Both the position numbers and the translations under genes were made by a program. From a virus, in the IMG/VR virus record IMGVR_UViG_3300037069_001451, positions 1 to 42,959 of that record: DNA of 42,959 bases; one strand, given 5' to 3'. Positions within the stretch are counted from its first letter, which is position 1, and each line of letters opens with the position of its first letter. Below, piece after piece: positions 22,858 through 31,593 of the stretch. Under the pieces are notes generated by a model. That model worked only from the letters and a program-made list of their open reading frames with translations, did not search any database and had not been told where the DNA came from.

Positions 22858-22862
22858 ATTGA

Positions 22863-23183
22863 TTAACAACCGTAACTTTCCCGAATTTCAACCATTTTAT
22901 CATTATGAACTTTCATGTTGTCTCTACCAACAAGTTTACAAAGTTCAGAACCTAAATAGCGTTGTTGCTCATTAAGTACAAAGTTCATTTGTTTTTGAAG
23001 CAAAATGTTTTCCTGTTTTAAATCGGCGGGCATAAGTTTTGGCATTGACTGCTGCTTAACAAACGCCTTTAAATAGGCATCTATTTTGGGTATCAAATCA
23101 TCTTTGCTAATGTAGTTTTGGCTTACTATTAATTCGGCTATTTTATTGGCTACGCTTGCGGTAGTAATTTCACTTCCTTTCAT
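22863..23183 (-). CDS. Hypothetical protein, last gene of the leftward cassette
   Basis: This is a 106-residue mostly helical protein: NKIAELIVSQNYISKDDLIP, then a charged coiled-coil-like stretch QENILLQKQMNFVLNEQQRY. It starts with a 4-base overlap to the 45-codon ORF at 23180. Coiled coil suggests self-association or partner binding. I do not recognise a family. Confidence 0.55.
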   Translation of the reverse strand: MKGSEITTASVANKIAELIVSQNYISKDDLIPKIDAYLKAFVKQQSMPKLMPADLKQENILLQKQMNFVLNEQQRYLGSELCKLVGRDNMKVHNDKMVEIRESYGC

Positions 23184-23317
23184 ATCTTCTTACTTTTTAT
23201 CGGTTTCCCAGTTTTCACCACCTCTTTACACTCGACACACCAAACCTCGACGGTTGTTTCGGTGCCGACATGGATTGTGGTTAAGTGTTGACAGGTTTTT
23301 TGTGTTTTAGTTGCCAT
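23180..23317 (-). CDS. Small Cys-containing protein, zinc-ribbon-like
   Basis: This is a 45-codon ORF, ATG at 23317. It contains KTCQHLTTIHVGTETTVEVW followed by CVEC, so one Cys/His pair and one CxxC pair could bind zinc. The start overlaps the end of the upstream gene (23281-23532) by 37 bases in another frame, while the stop overlaps the next start by 4 bases. The latter coupling and the Cys spacing support it being real. Confidence 0.5.
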   Translation of the reverse strand: MATKTQKTCQHLTTIHVGTETTVEVWCVECKEVVKTGKPIKSKKI

Positions 23318-23532
23318 AGTTTATTAAACCAAAAGCGAGTTAGTTTTCCGTAATCATTAAAAATACCATCATCAAACATCTGCCTTACTTCGGTTTCGTA
23401 TTTTGCATTAATATTATAAAGCCTTTGTTGCTTTTTGCGAAGTACTCTAATTTGCTTATTTAGTTCGTGTATTTCGTGCTCTATTAGTAATGTTTTGCCC
23501 GATATTCTGAAATATTTGTCAAGTATTTTCAT
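23281..23532 (-). CDS. Hypothetical coiled-coil protein
   Basis: This is an 83-residue basic protein. Residues 18-50 form a charged heptad-like helix (HEIHELNKQIRVLRKKQQRL), followed by DDGIFNDYGKLTRFWFNKLW. It may bind nucleic acid or dimerise. It overlaps the preceding gene by 4 bases and the following 45-codon ORF by 37 bases. No family recognised. Confidence 0.55.
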   Translation of the reverse strand: MKILDKYFRISGKTLLIEHEIHELNKQIRVLRKKQQRLYNINAKYETEVRQMFDDGIFNDYGKLTRFWFNKLWQLKHKKPVNT

Positions 23533-23747
23533 TCCGAGTACCCCTTCGTCCTATCCTCGATCATATCATCGCTAATACCAAACTCTTTTTGCCATACCCC
23601 GGCGCGATGACACACCATTAGGAAAGTCCCGCTAAAAACGACCACTTCCGACCAATACCAAAAGATACACCATTGCTTCTCGACCAATAGCGTCGCGAAA
23701 CAGTCACGGCCACGGTTGGTAATGCGGATTTTGTAGGTTGGTTTCAT
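23529..23747 (-). CDS. Hypothetical small protein
   Basis: This is a 72-residue protein starting MKPTYKIRITNRGRDCFATL, with a Trp-rich hydrophobic centre (EKQWCIFWYWSEVVVFSGTF) that may pack as beta strands or insert in a membrane. It overlaps the next gene by 4 bases. Unknown function. Confidence 0.5.
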   Translation of the reverse strand: MKPTYKIRITNRGRDCFATLLVEKQWCIFWYWSEVVVFSGTFLMVCHRAGVWQKEFGISDDMIEDRTKGYSE

Positions 23748-23862
23748 TACTTAGTTATTTTATTGGTAAAATCATTTTCTATATCTGTCCGGTATATCTT
23801 ATCACTTCAAATTTATCTTCGCTTTTTATCCCCCCCCCCGTGAGCAGCCATTATCCCCCCTC
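23748..23862. other. Gap with a 10-base C homopolymer
   Basis: Ten consecutive C residues at 23830-23839 (G on the leftward coding strand) lie in this 115-base gap. A leftward ATG at 23852 reads 13 codons through the tract; with nine bases in the run the frame would extend to 23 codons, with eleven it would stop at once. No other long homopolymer was noticed, so it may be a slippage site or a sequencing artefact. Confidence 0.45.
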
Positions 23863-24192
23863 TTATTGGTTGTTACCGAGTGCTTTTTGAATTGCGGCTT
23901 TTATCAAGTCAACAGAATTAAAATATACATCTGTTGGGGTAATGTTCTTATCCTGTGCGTGTTTCATGAAGTTTAAACATGCCTCTAAAAGTTCAGGAGC
24001 GGCGGCGATTAATTTGGCGTTGGCCTCCCGTTCTTCAAAAGTCATAGAAACATATGTCCCGTTGCTATTTCTATCTAACCTAATTATTCCGGGATAAAAG
24101 CCACTCATATCCCCCTTAGCCGGTACTTCCGCACCAACTATTCGCAAATCCCCCATTAATTTCCACGGCCCCGGTGTGTGTTTAGTTTCCAT
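23863..24192 (-). CDS. HTPGPW-family small phage protein
   Basis: This is a 109-residue protein. The N-terminus METKHTPGPWK and the segment EREANAKLIAAAPELLEACL define a very common phage family of unknown function (HTPGPW...ANA.LIAAAPELLE). I chose the ATG at 24192 because the family starts a few residues before HTPGPW; an in-frame TTG upstream at 24210 is unlikely. It lies in the leftward small-gene cassette. Confidence 0.75.
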   Translation of the reverse strand: METKHTPGPWKLMGDLRIVGAEVPAKGDMSGFYPGIIRLDRNSNGTYVSMTFEEREANAKLIAAAPELLEACLNFMKHAQDKNITPTDVYFNSVDLIKAAIQKALGNNQ

Positions 24193-24270
24193 AATTTTAG
24201 TATTTATCAAAATGAATTATTCCATTAATAGCCATCACCACTAATATTGCGGTTAAGGCGATTTATGTTT

Positions 24271-24402
24271 TTAAGTCTTTACTGCTTTGATGTGTTTTTT
24301 CTGATTAATATTGTTAGCAACGCAGTAGTCGAAGCATGGCAAAACATCTGCATGTTCAAATAACACATTGCCCTTAACCACTACCTGCCATCCTATTATC
24401 AT
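24271..24402 (-). CDS. Small protein at the head of the leftward cassette
   Basis: This 43-codon ORF, ATG at 24402, begins MIIGWQVVVKGNVLFEHADV and continues to a basic C-terminus (QKKHIKAVKT). It has two Cys residues (23 and 27). A TATTATTG box lies 4 bases before the ATG, the same spacing as at other transcription starts in this genome. That and its position at the head of the cassette are the evidence for a gene. Unknown function. Confidence 0.45.
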   Translation of the reverse strand: MIIGWQVVVKGNVLFEHADVLPCFDYCVANNINQKKHIKAVKT

Positions 24403-24406
24403 AGTA

Positions 24407-24414
24407 CAATAATA
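24407..24414 (-). promoter_or_regulatory. -7-like element of the leftward small-gene cassette
   Basis: TATTATTG read leftward has one mismatch to TAnnTTTG and stands 4 bases before the ATG at 24402. It faces away from the tail promoter at 24479; no good -33 box is seen. Confidence 0.35.
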
Positions 24415-24478
24415 ATGACTAAAACATTAAGACTCATTCTAAATAACAATTTGGAATGATTATCGATAACTAAACCTG

Positions 24479-24486
24479 TATATTTG
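24479..24486 (+). promoter_or_regulatory. -7 element of the tail operon
   Basis: TATATTTG, exact consensus, 4 bases before a GTG (24491) and 13 before an ATG (24500). A TTTG at 24450 is 25 bases upstream, longer than the usual spacer. Confidence 0.5.
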
Positions 24487-24490
24487 TTTC

Positions 24491-24937
24491 GTGGCCGGTA
24501 TGTTCGCATTGCTTGATAGATTAGACCGCACGGAATTAACCCCGATCATAATCCTATGCCTTGAAACGTCAAAATACGAGTGGCTTAGTCTAAACCGGGG
24601 GCAATTGCATGATGGGCAGGACAATACAGGCCGACTGCAATCGCCCGATTATGCCGATGAACGATATGCGGTACATAAAAACGAGGAAAACCCGGTGCCT
24701 GGATTGGGCGTACCGGACTTTTTCGTGACGGGCGATTACTATAATTCGATACAAATGACGGTGAACGCCTCACAATATTCGATAACGACCTATTCACAGG
24801 GCGTGCCGTACGGTCCGAAATTAGAGGCTAAATGGTCGCGAAACTACGGATTAGACCCGGAAAATTTGGGTTTCTTTTCGCATGAGATTGTTAGGCCGAA
24901 AGTTGTAAAAGAATTGGTAAAGGAGTTGGGGTTATGA
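24491..24937 (+). CDS. Hypothetical tail-module protein
   Basis: This is a 148-residue protein from GTG 24491 (145 from ATG 24500). The 4-base spacing from TATATTTG favours the GTG; the ATG three codons later is the alternative. It contains QLHDGQDNTGRL and DFFVTGDYYNSIQMTVNASQ, a pattern seen in Bacteroidota phage tail proteins. It is the first gene of the tail block, before the tape measure, so it is likely a tail-assembly or joining component. Confidence 0.55.
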   Translation: MAGMFALLDRLDRTELTPIIILCLETSKYEWLSLNRGQLHDGQDNTGRLQSPDYADERYAVHKNEENPVPGLGVPDFFVTGDYYNSIQMTVNASQYSITTYSQGVPYGPKLEAKWSRNYGLDPENLGFFSHEIVRPKVVKELVKELGL

Positions 24938-25155
24938 GCGAAGATAGCGGATTTTACGATTGGAGTTTTAGATTCACCAACGGCGGGTATAAAAAAATAC
25001 GTGCATTACGTATGCCGCAATTTCATGCAGTAATTTTAAAAATAGATGCACACCAATTAACAAAGGTAATTGATTTTTCATCTTATGGCTACGATAGGGA
25101 CGATTTCGTTAAAATGAAATTTTCTTTTGTCCACTCTTTTATATCCGCTAACTAA
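24934..25155 (+). CDS. Hypothetical tail-module protein
   Basis: This is a 73-residue protein (DWSFRFTNGGYKKIRALRMP; FVKMKFSFVHSFISAN). Small, slightly basic, with no signal or membrane helix. It overlaps both neighbours (4 bases upstream, 1 base downstream). Position before the tape measure fits a tail-assembly helper, but no chaperone motif or slippery sequence was found. Confidence 0.5.
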   Translation: MSEDSGFYDWSFRFTNGGYKKIRALRMPQFHAVILKIDAHQLTKVIDFSSYGYDRDDFVKMKFSFVHSFISAN

Positions 25156-25787
25156 TGCTGGACGAAAATACCCTCTACACCACCCTATCCGACCTACCCC
25201 TATATAATTGGGTTGAAATTGCGACAACCTCAAACCTCAAATGGTTAATCAAATCCGGTTCTGATATATCCGAAGCTGAACTATCCGAAACATACGACCT
25301 GTTATTAGCTGAATACCAAAGCCTGATAAAAGATACCAAAGCCGCGCATGAGCACAATTTACGTGTAACCTATGCCAAACTCGCTAACCGTATCGATCAC
25401 ATCACGATTGCCGTTACTGCTTTGCGCGAACATGGCCGGGACGAATCGTTAATACTAATCCTGCAAACACCGCAGCCGCACGGACTTGGCTTTGAGCGGC
25501 TAACCTATGACGACCTCGAGCGGGATCTGAAATTAACGGAAAATTACCTTAAAATGGATATCGTTAAGTTGGAACAGGCTAAAAACCAGTTAGAAAAGAT
25601 GGTAAAAACCGCTTCGGTTGAGGGCGGCAATGCTAAGGGCATGTTCTATGAGCAAATCGGAGCTTTAAGTAAGTGGCTTCAGTTTGGTATCAATCCGCGC
25701 GAAACGTCTGTTATGCAATACATCGCCTATCTGAACATGCTTGATGCTGAAATTCGGGCGAATAGGAATAGGGTAACCCGAAATTAA
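25155..25787 (+). CDS. Putative tail-assembly protein
   Basis: This is a 210-residue, mostly helical protein (YDLLLAEYQSLIKDTKAAHE; LKLTENYLKMDIVKLEQAKN). The N-terminus, TLYTTLSDLPLYNWVEI, resembles proteins found just upstream of tape measures in Bacteroidota phages. It probably works in tail assembly, as a chaperone of the tape measure or a structural connector. The start uses TAATG overlap. Confidence 0.55.
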   Translation: MLDENTLYTTLSDLPLYNWVEIATTSNLKWLIKSGSDISEAELSETYDLLLAEYQSLIKDTKAAHEHNLRVTYAKLANRIDHITIAVTALREHGRDESLILILQTPQPHGLGFERLTYDDLERDLKLTENYLKMDIVKLEQAKNQLEKMVKTASVEGGNAKGMFYEQIGALSKWLQFGINPRETSVMQYIAYLNMLDAEIRANRNRVTRN

Positions 25788-25814
25788 CCGCGTGAAATAT
25801 AATTAATTGTTTGC

Positions 25815-25822
25815 TATATTTA
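25815..25822 (+). promoter_or_regulatory. -7-like element before the tape measure gene
   Basis: TATATTTA, one mismatch, 4 bases before the ATG at 25827. No clear -33 box. The spacing matches the recurring arrangement. Confidence 0.4.
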
Positions 25823-25826
25823 CAAC

Positions 25827-28800
25827 ATGGCAGCAAACACAACCCGGATAGACGACATTGTAGACGATGCGGCGATCACGCAGTTTAACCAACTCAAAGC
25901 GGCCGGCAAAGAACTCCGCACCGAACTATCCCAAGTCCTGCAAATTGCCATTGACCTAAACGCAGCATTGGGCGGATCAACTCCGGGGCAATTCACAAAG
26001 AATCTAAAAGCTGCAAGTGATGCAACGGATAGCCTGATACGCAAAACAAACCAGTTACAGGATATTGAGTTAAAAAAAGCCGCGCAACAGGAAAAAATAT
26101 ACAATTCCTATTTGATCCAACTTTCCAAACAAGAAGCCGCAAGGCAGCAAGCGGATGCTAAAGAAATTCAGCAGGCCGAACAAAAAGCCGCGAAACTGGC
26201 AGCCATACAAGCCCGAAAAGACGCGGTACAATTCCCTGTTTCGCAATCCGCGCCCAATCCGGTTACGGCTGAACCTGATACCCCGTCCGCCCGGTATGAG
26301 CCGATAATTACTGGTCAGGAAAATATGGCAATCAGCGCAACCAAATCAGCCGAAGCGATACAGGTCGAAACGGTTGCTATGGCTGAACAAGCCGAAGTAT
26401 TGGCCGGACTATCGGCAGCGCAACGGGCAAACCTGGAATTACTTTTAACACTACAAGCCGAACGTGCCGAAAACGCAGCGGAGTTAAAGGCTTTGAATAT
26501 TGAAGATGTGGCAAGTGGTGAAAGGGCGGTTTTTTTGACGCAACGCCAACTCGAATTAAAAATAGCTATACAACAAACCAATTTAGCATTATCGCAACAA
26601 ACCAAGCAAATGTTAGCCGAAGATACAAGCGGCGTACAAATGCAAGCCCGTTTAGATGAATTGCGCGTAGCTATCGGCAATTTATCTAAGGCCGAACTTG
26701 AAAACGTAGAAATTGGCGGCGTTTGGCTGGCAGAGGCTGAAAAATTGGATTTAGCGATTAAAGAATTGCGTGATAGTACGGGTGATACGACAAAACACGT
26801 AGGCGATTACGCCCGTGCGCAGGGAACCGCCTCGAACGCGACTATTTTAGCCGAAAAAGTATCCGCTCAATTTGTTAGGCAGTTGGTACGCATGGCGGCT
26901 CAATTCTTATTAATTACAGTAATTTTCGGTGCTGTACAAGCATTGTACGAGTGGATAACGCAACTTGATGTGTTTACAGGCCGTTTAGATAAAAGTAAGC
27001 AGGCGTGGGATGCGTGGAGCAGCACGATGCAGGATGCAAGTAAATCAGCCGGGGAAAGTGTAATTAAATTAGAAGTGCTTAACAAGGCGGCGACCAATTT
27101 AAACCTAACTGAAAAAGACAGGGTAAAAGCCGCCGAAGCACTAAAGGAATTATTGCCCGATAAACTAAAAGGGTTAAGCGACGAGGCGATATTAACCGGT
27201 GCGTTGAATGATAAAATAAAGGAATTAACCGATAACCTTGAAAAGCAAGCTATTGCCGAAGCTGGTTTTAAAAAACTAACAGGTATCGAAAGTCAAATCA
27301 TAGACCAAAAGACACTACAGGAAAAACTTAATAATGTCCGTGATAATGCTTTTAAAAGTATAGCCAAAGGCGATCCGCTGTCAGTTGGTATATTACAAAC
27401 AATACCCGGAATTGAAAAAGCATCTAAGCAGGTACAGCGTGAATTTGTAAATAACGACATCAATCAGCAACTAAAAGACAGTAACGACACTTTGGCGGTT
27501 TTAGAAAATACTAAAAAGGTATTAGAAAACAATATCGGGTTAGCTGATTTGGCAAAAGCCGCCGAGGGTAAGGGCGGTGGTAAGAAAACACCAAAGCCAA
27601 AAGATACAGCCAATACCGACTTACTCGAATTTGATCGTATCAAACTTGCTGAAAGTCAAAAAATAAACAAGGCGGTTTTAGATAACGAAGATAATTCATA
27701 TCAAGTCCGTTTGGTTGCCCTGAACAAGTATTTGGCCGATAGCAAAGCATTAATTGCCAACTCTGATAAAATAATTGATGCCGATGTAAATTTACGCGAT
27801 CAGCAAAAAATAAATATGCACCTTGAAAATTCTAACAAGTTAAAAGATATTGACAACGCTGCCGTGTCAGAAAAGCAAAAGCTGGATAAGGAAGAACTCG
27901 AAAAACATAAACAGGCACTCGAAGCCTTAATAACCGCCGATAAAGAACACCAGCAGGAACAAATAGAAGATTTGGAACAGGGGGCTACGGTTGCCGCTCA
28001 AATCTTACAAGATAGACGTGATGATGCACTTAATGCAAAGTTGGCGGCTTTTGAAAAAGGCAAAATATCTGAAAAGAAATATAACCGGGATATTTTAGCC
28101 ATCAACGACCAATATGCCATTGACAGGCTTAATCAGGAGTTGCTAATACAGCAAACTATTTTAGCCATACAAGAGGGTACCCGCGATAGTGAACTGGCTT
28201 TAGCAAAAGCACGCGGCGCAACCCCGGAAGAACTCGCTAAGATAAAAGGTGATGCGAACAAAGGGATTAATTCAACGAATAATAAAATTGCCAGTATTAC
28301 CGGTGATTTAAAAAATGCAAACTTTAAAAAGAGGTCTGATGACGGTAAAGGTGGTAATGCAGATGCGGAAGATAAGAAAAAAGCGCTACAGGAAGCTCTC
28401 GAAGATGCAAAAGTTGTAGTTAGCGATATAAATGACCTTGTAGATAGCGGTTATGAAAACCAAATCGCCAAACTCGAAAAGGTCGGCCAAATAATACAGG
28501 AAAATGCTGAAATTGAAAAGGCGGCGATTGAAAGGTCGCTTGACACGCAGTCGAATAAGGCACGGGCGCAACTCATTTTAGATGCTCAAACCGCTTCGGC
28601 CCAAAAGGCTATTCAGCAACAAATCGCAGCTGAAAAAACCAAACAGGCACGGGCTGATAAAGTGGCTGCTATTGCGGAGATAATATTAAATACGGCGATT
28701 GCGGTTAGTAAGGTAACGGCGCAAACCGGAATATTAGGGTTATTAACTGGCGTGCCCGCTGTTATTGCATTAGGTGCCTTGCAACTCGCTAAGGTTGTCG

Positions 28801-29168
28801 CAACCCCAATCCCCCAATTCGCTAAAGGAACCGGATTAGGCGGACACAAGGGTGGTTTAGCGATAGTCGGCGAAGTTGGACCTGAACGGATTACAGAACC
28901 CGGTAAACCGCCCTATTACTCGCCGGGTGTAGCTACGATGATGAACTTGCCGCGCGGTACGGTTGTAGAACCTTATAATATGCTGCCACAAACGCCGCGA
29001 TGGGAAAGCACCCGGACGGATAATACAGACGTGGTTAACGGGCTTAACCGGATCGAGCGCGCCGTATCTGGTCAAGCGAAACCGGGTCGTGCTAAACTAT
29101 CCGGATGGGTTGAGGCGCAACGGCAGGCGGATGCGTGGAATAGGGTATTGGCTAATCATTTTAGGTAA
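25827..29168 (+). CDS. Tail tape measure protein
   Basis: This 1113-residue protein is the second largest in the genome. Long Ala/Glu/Lys/Gln-rich coiled coils occupy most of residues 30-300 and 590-940. A hydrophobic helix near 349-377 (FLLITVIFGAVQALYEWI) and another near 950-1000 could help DNA entry through the inner membrane. The C-terminus has FAKGTGLGGHKGGLAIVGEV then GPERI, the typical end of tape measures. By the usual ratio the length predicts a tail of roughly 165 nm. It is in order after tail-assembly proteins. Confidence 0.93.
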   Translation: MAANTTRIDDIVDDAAITQFNQLKAAGKELRTELSQVLQIAIDLNAALGGSTPGQFTKNLKAASDATDSLIRKTNQLQDIELKKAAQQEKIYNSYLIQLSKQEAARQQADAKEIQQAEQKAAKLAAIQARKDAVQFPVSQSAPNPVTAEPDTPSARYEPIITGQENMAISATKSAEAIQVETVAMAEQAEVLAGLSAAQRANLELLLTLQAERAENAAELKALNIEDVASGERAVFLTQRQLELKIAIQQTNLALSQQTKQMLAEDTSGVQMQARLDELRVAIGNLSKAELENVEIGGVWLAEAEKLDLAIKELRDSTGDTTKHVGDYARAQGTASNATILAEKVSAQFVRQLVRMAAQFLLITVIFGAVQALYEWITQLDVFTGRLDKSKQAWDAWSSTMQDASKSAGESVIKLEVLNKAATNLNLTEKDRVKAAEALKELLPDKLKGLSDEAILTGALNDKIKELTDNLEKQAIAEAGFKKLTGIESQIIDQKTLQEKLNNVRDNAFKSIAKGDPLSVGILQTIPGIEKASKQVQREFVNNDINQQLKDSNDTLAVLENTKKVLENNIGLADLAKAAEGKGGGKKTPKPKDTANTDLLEFDRIKLAESQKINKAVLDNEDNSYQVRLVALNKYLADSKALIANSDKIIDADVNLRDQQKINMHLENSNKLKDIDNAAVSEKQKLDKEELEKHKQALEALITADKEHQQEQIEDLEQGATVAAQILQDRRDDALNAKLAAFEKGKISEKKYNRDILAINDQYAIDRLNQELLIQQTILAIQEGTRDSELALAKARGATPEELAKIKGDANKGINSTNNKIASITGDLKNANFKKRSDDGKGGNADAEDKKKALQEALEDAKVVVSDINDLVDSGYENQIAKLEKVGQIIQENAEIEKAAIERSLDTQSNKARAQLILDAQTASAQKAIQQQIAAEKTKQARADKVAAIAEIILNTAIAVSKVTAQTGILGLLTGVPAVIALGALQLAKVVATPIPQFAKGTGLGGHKGGLAIVGEVGPERITEPGKPPYYSPGVATMMNLPRGTVVEPYNMLPQTPRWESTRTDNTDVVNGLNRIERAVSGQAKPGRAKLSGWVEAQRQADAWNRVLANHFR

Positions 29169-29169
29169 T

Positions 29170-31593
29170 ATGAACTCCACCCAGCCCCAACCCAACCGCT
29201 TCACCTATCAACTCGAAATACGGGGTGTAATAACGGAAATTTTATTCAATTCGCCGGACGGTTGGCTCGAAACGAATATAAAATACGGGCGATCGGCTCA
29301 ATACGGCGGCGTTATCCGTACCCTATCACTGCCCGTTAAATTCGTTCATTTGGGCGCAAGTTTGGTCAGGCAGGAATTTTATAAATATGCTCAACTTGCA
29401 CGGGTTAACCTGCGTATTTTCAGGAATAACCCCCTAACATTTGAAGACGAGCAATTCTTTTTCGGCAAACTCGACTTTTCAAAATGGAGTGATGAACCAA
29501 CCGGCGTAACGGTAAATTTGATCGAAAATAATATCAATACGCAAATCGCGGCTTATGGGGATCAACAATATCAAATACCATTAACCGTAAACCCTACGCA
29601 GCGCACGGCATGGATAAACTCTCGCGGATATGATCCGATGGTAGATTTACTACTCACGCCGCTATTGCTCGAGGAAACCGCCGACCTGATATTTAATACA
29701 TCGCCCGACTTTCGGATGAACGCATTTTTCCAAACATCTATCGCCGATTATCAGCAAATGAGCATCACGCCATCGGTGCAGGGGACGGGTTTTTTATGGG
29801 ACGGCAACCCGATAACGTTTGCGAATAACCCGAATTACTTTTTCGTTGCACAAACGGACGGCTTAATGCGTATATCGTCGCCATTAGACCCGATTACGGG
29901 GCTTCCGGTAGTTGGCGCAATACAAACATCAGTAAACGGTAAACCGGGCGGCGTAAATGCGCAATACCAATTTAATATTTACAATCAAACCGGGGCGCTT
30001 GTAAAAACGCTTGCTCAAACCGGGCTTGTTAACGGCACGGTTGAGTTTACATTTCAATTCGACTTCTCTACGCACGTTACTAAGGGCGATAAGTTATTTT
30101 TCTACATCAAAAACATTCTTGATGATACCTATGGGAATAGCGATACAAACCACGGCGTAAATATGCAGGCCGGATCAATGCGATTAACGTTTAACACGAT
30201 CACCCCGGCAACGCATTGCCAGGCTTTGCGACCTGAATATGTATTTGATTATTTGGTGCAGCAAATGAACGGAACGGATAATCCGACCGTAACGACACAA
30301 AGCAGGCTACTCGGTTTGAACGGTTTGCTTTACCAAGCCTGCATAACCTGCTCCAATGCCATCCAAACATCACAGGCGGCAACAATATACCAGGCGGGGG
30401 ATAGCTTACAGTACGGCAACGAATATAGGGTGTACGGGGGAATTGTTCATTATGTCAATTCGGACGGTTTTGCAACGGATTTTGCGCCTGGGAGTATTTT
30501 CAAGGCCATCTACCCGCACGATACGTTTACAACAGATCCAGATCAGGACGGATTTGTGCAGCAGCAAAATAATAATCCGCAATTGCTAATCAGTTATAAC
30601 ATGCTATTTAAGGCTATCCGGGGGTTGATGGGCGCGCAATTAGGCACCGGATTAGACCCGACTAACCTCGATGCAGCCGGTCAGCCTAAGTATTGCATGG
30701 AAGATTTGCGGTATTTTTACAGGTCGACCGCGAAAGGGGCAACGAGTAATCAGGCGGCATTAGACCTGTCAAATCAAATCGATGTTAAGTCGCCTCGTTT
30801 AGAAGCTGCCGAGGATTTGCTGATTAACGGCATTAAAGGTGGTTATAGTAATCCGCAACTAACCGCACTTAATTCGGGCAAAGAGTTTAACGCCGGTGTG
30901 ATTTACGGGACGAAAATAACGACAACATCGAACGTACTGGATATTACCAGCCCTATCAACGCGTCATGTTACGCAATAGAGGAAAAACGCACACAACCTG
31001 GTTATTTACAACCATCATCGGGGTTAACAGGTACGTTCTATCTAAATTCCGCAGCATCCAGGTCGGATAATGATTTGCACTTCGTTTATGTGCGTCCGGC
31101 GGCTGAAATTGGCGGTTGGTATCAACCGTTGACCGTTTCGGACGGATGCTTATCGTTTAGCGGCGTTTCGGGCGAAGTTTATAACTGGCCGCTTAGTCCT
31201 ATGCAGAATTTACTACGCGGGTCGAATTACCTCGCTTCGGTATTCGATAAAATGCAGGGTTACACGATTTACCTTACCGGGGCCGATAAAAATACATCGA
31301 TGATAACGGTCGATCTGAACGGGCGAAGGGTTGCTGAAAGCGATGTGGTGAATGTTTCGGATTTGGGCGCGCAGATATTTATTCCTTATTATGATAACAT
31401 AACAACGGGCATGCAATTTAATGCGGAGCAAATGTTATCGGTAAATCCGTTCGGTGAGGTTTGGTTTATGTATCGCGGTATAAACTGGAAAGCGTTCATA
31501 AATACCGTTTCCGTTGATTGCGGAAGCAACTCGCCGCAGGGTATTAAGGTTTTGTTAACACCGGGGAATGATTTGGGGATGAGGGTATTTTAA
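29170..31593 (+). CDS. Tail tip / distal tail protein
   Basis: This is an 807-residue protein, starting at ATG 29170 one base after the tape measure stop. The frame is open further upstream but inside the tape measure gene. Motifs include FTYQLEIRGVITEILFNSPD, QFFFGKLDFSKWSDEPTGVT and a C-terminal strand-rich domain. The gene order (after the tape measure) identifies it as a distal tail or baseplate hub protein. Its last 39 bases overlap the 3' end of the opposite-strand methyltransferase gene. Confidence 0.65.
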   Translation: MNSTQPQPNRFTYQLEIRGVITEILFNSPDGWLETNIKYGRSAQYGGVIRTLSLPVKFVHLGASLVRQEFYKYAQLARVNLRIFRNNPLTFEDEQFFFGKLDFSKWSDEPTGVTVNLIENNINTQIAAYGDQQYQIPLTVNPTQRTAWINSRGYDPMVDLLLTPLLLEETADLIFNTSPDFRMNAFFQTSIADYQQMSITPSVQGTGFLWDGNPITFANNPNYFFVAQTDGLMRISSPLDPITGLPVVGAIQTSVNGKPGGVNAQYQFNIYNQTGALVKTLAQTGLVNGTVEFTFQFDFSTHVTKGDKLFFYIKNILDDTYGNSDTNHGVNMQAGSMRLTFNTITPATHCQALRPEYVFDYLVQQMNGTDNPTVTTQSRLLGLNGLLYQACITCSNAIQTSQAATIYQAGDSLQYGNEYRVYGGIVHYVNSDGFATDFAPGSIFKAIYPHDTFTTDPDQDGFVQQQNNNPQLLISYNMLFKAIRGLMGAQLGTGLDPTNLDAAGQPKYCMEDLRYFYRSTAKGATSNQAALDLSNQIDVKSPRLEAAEDLLINGIKGGYSNPQLTALNSGKEFNAGVIYGTKITTTSNVLDITSPINASCYAIEEKRTQPGYLQPSSGLTGTFYLNSAASRSDNDLHFVYVRPAAEIGGWYQPLTVSDGCLSFSGVSGEVYNWPLSPMQNLLRGSNYLASVFDKMQGYTIYLTGADKNTSMITVDLNGRRVAESDVVNVSDLGAQIFIPYYDNITTGMQFNAEQMLSVNPFGEVWFMYRGINWKAFINTVSVDCGSNSPQGIKVLLTPGNDLGMRVF

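Noticed and set aside
24934-25160. Programmed frameshift joining two tail-assembly ORFs
   Set aside because: The junction is a simple TAATG overlap and no slippery heptamer was seen near it.
26315-26680. 121-codon leftward ORF, Ser/Cys/Ala-rich
   Set aside because: Antisense shadow of the Ala/Glu-rich coiled coil of the tape measure gene.
29089-29169. Upstream extension of the 807-residue tail protein
   Set aside because: It lies wholly in the tape measure gene in another frame; the ATG at 29170 sits one base after the tape measure stop.
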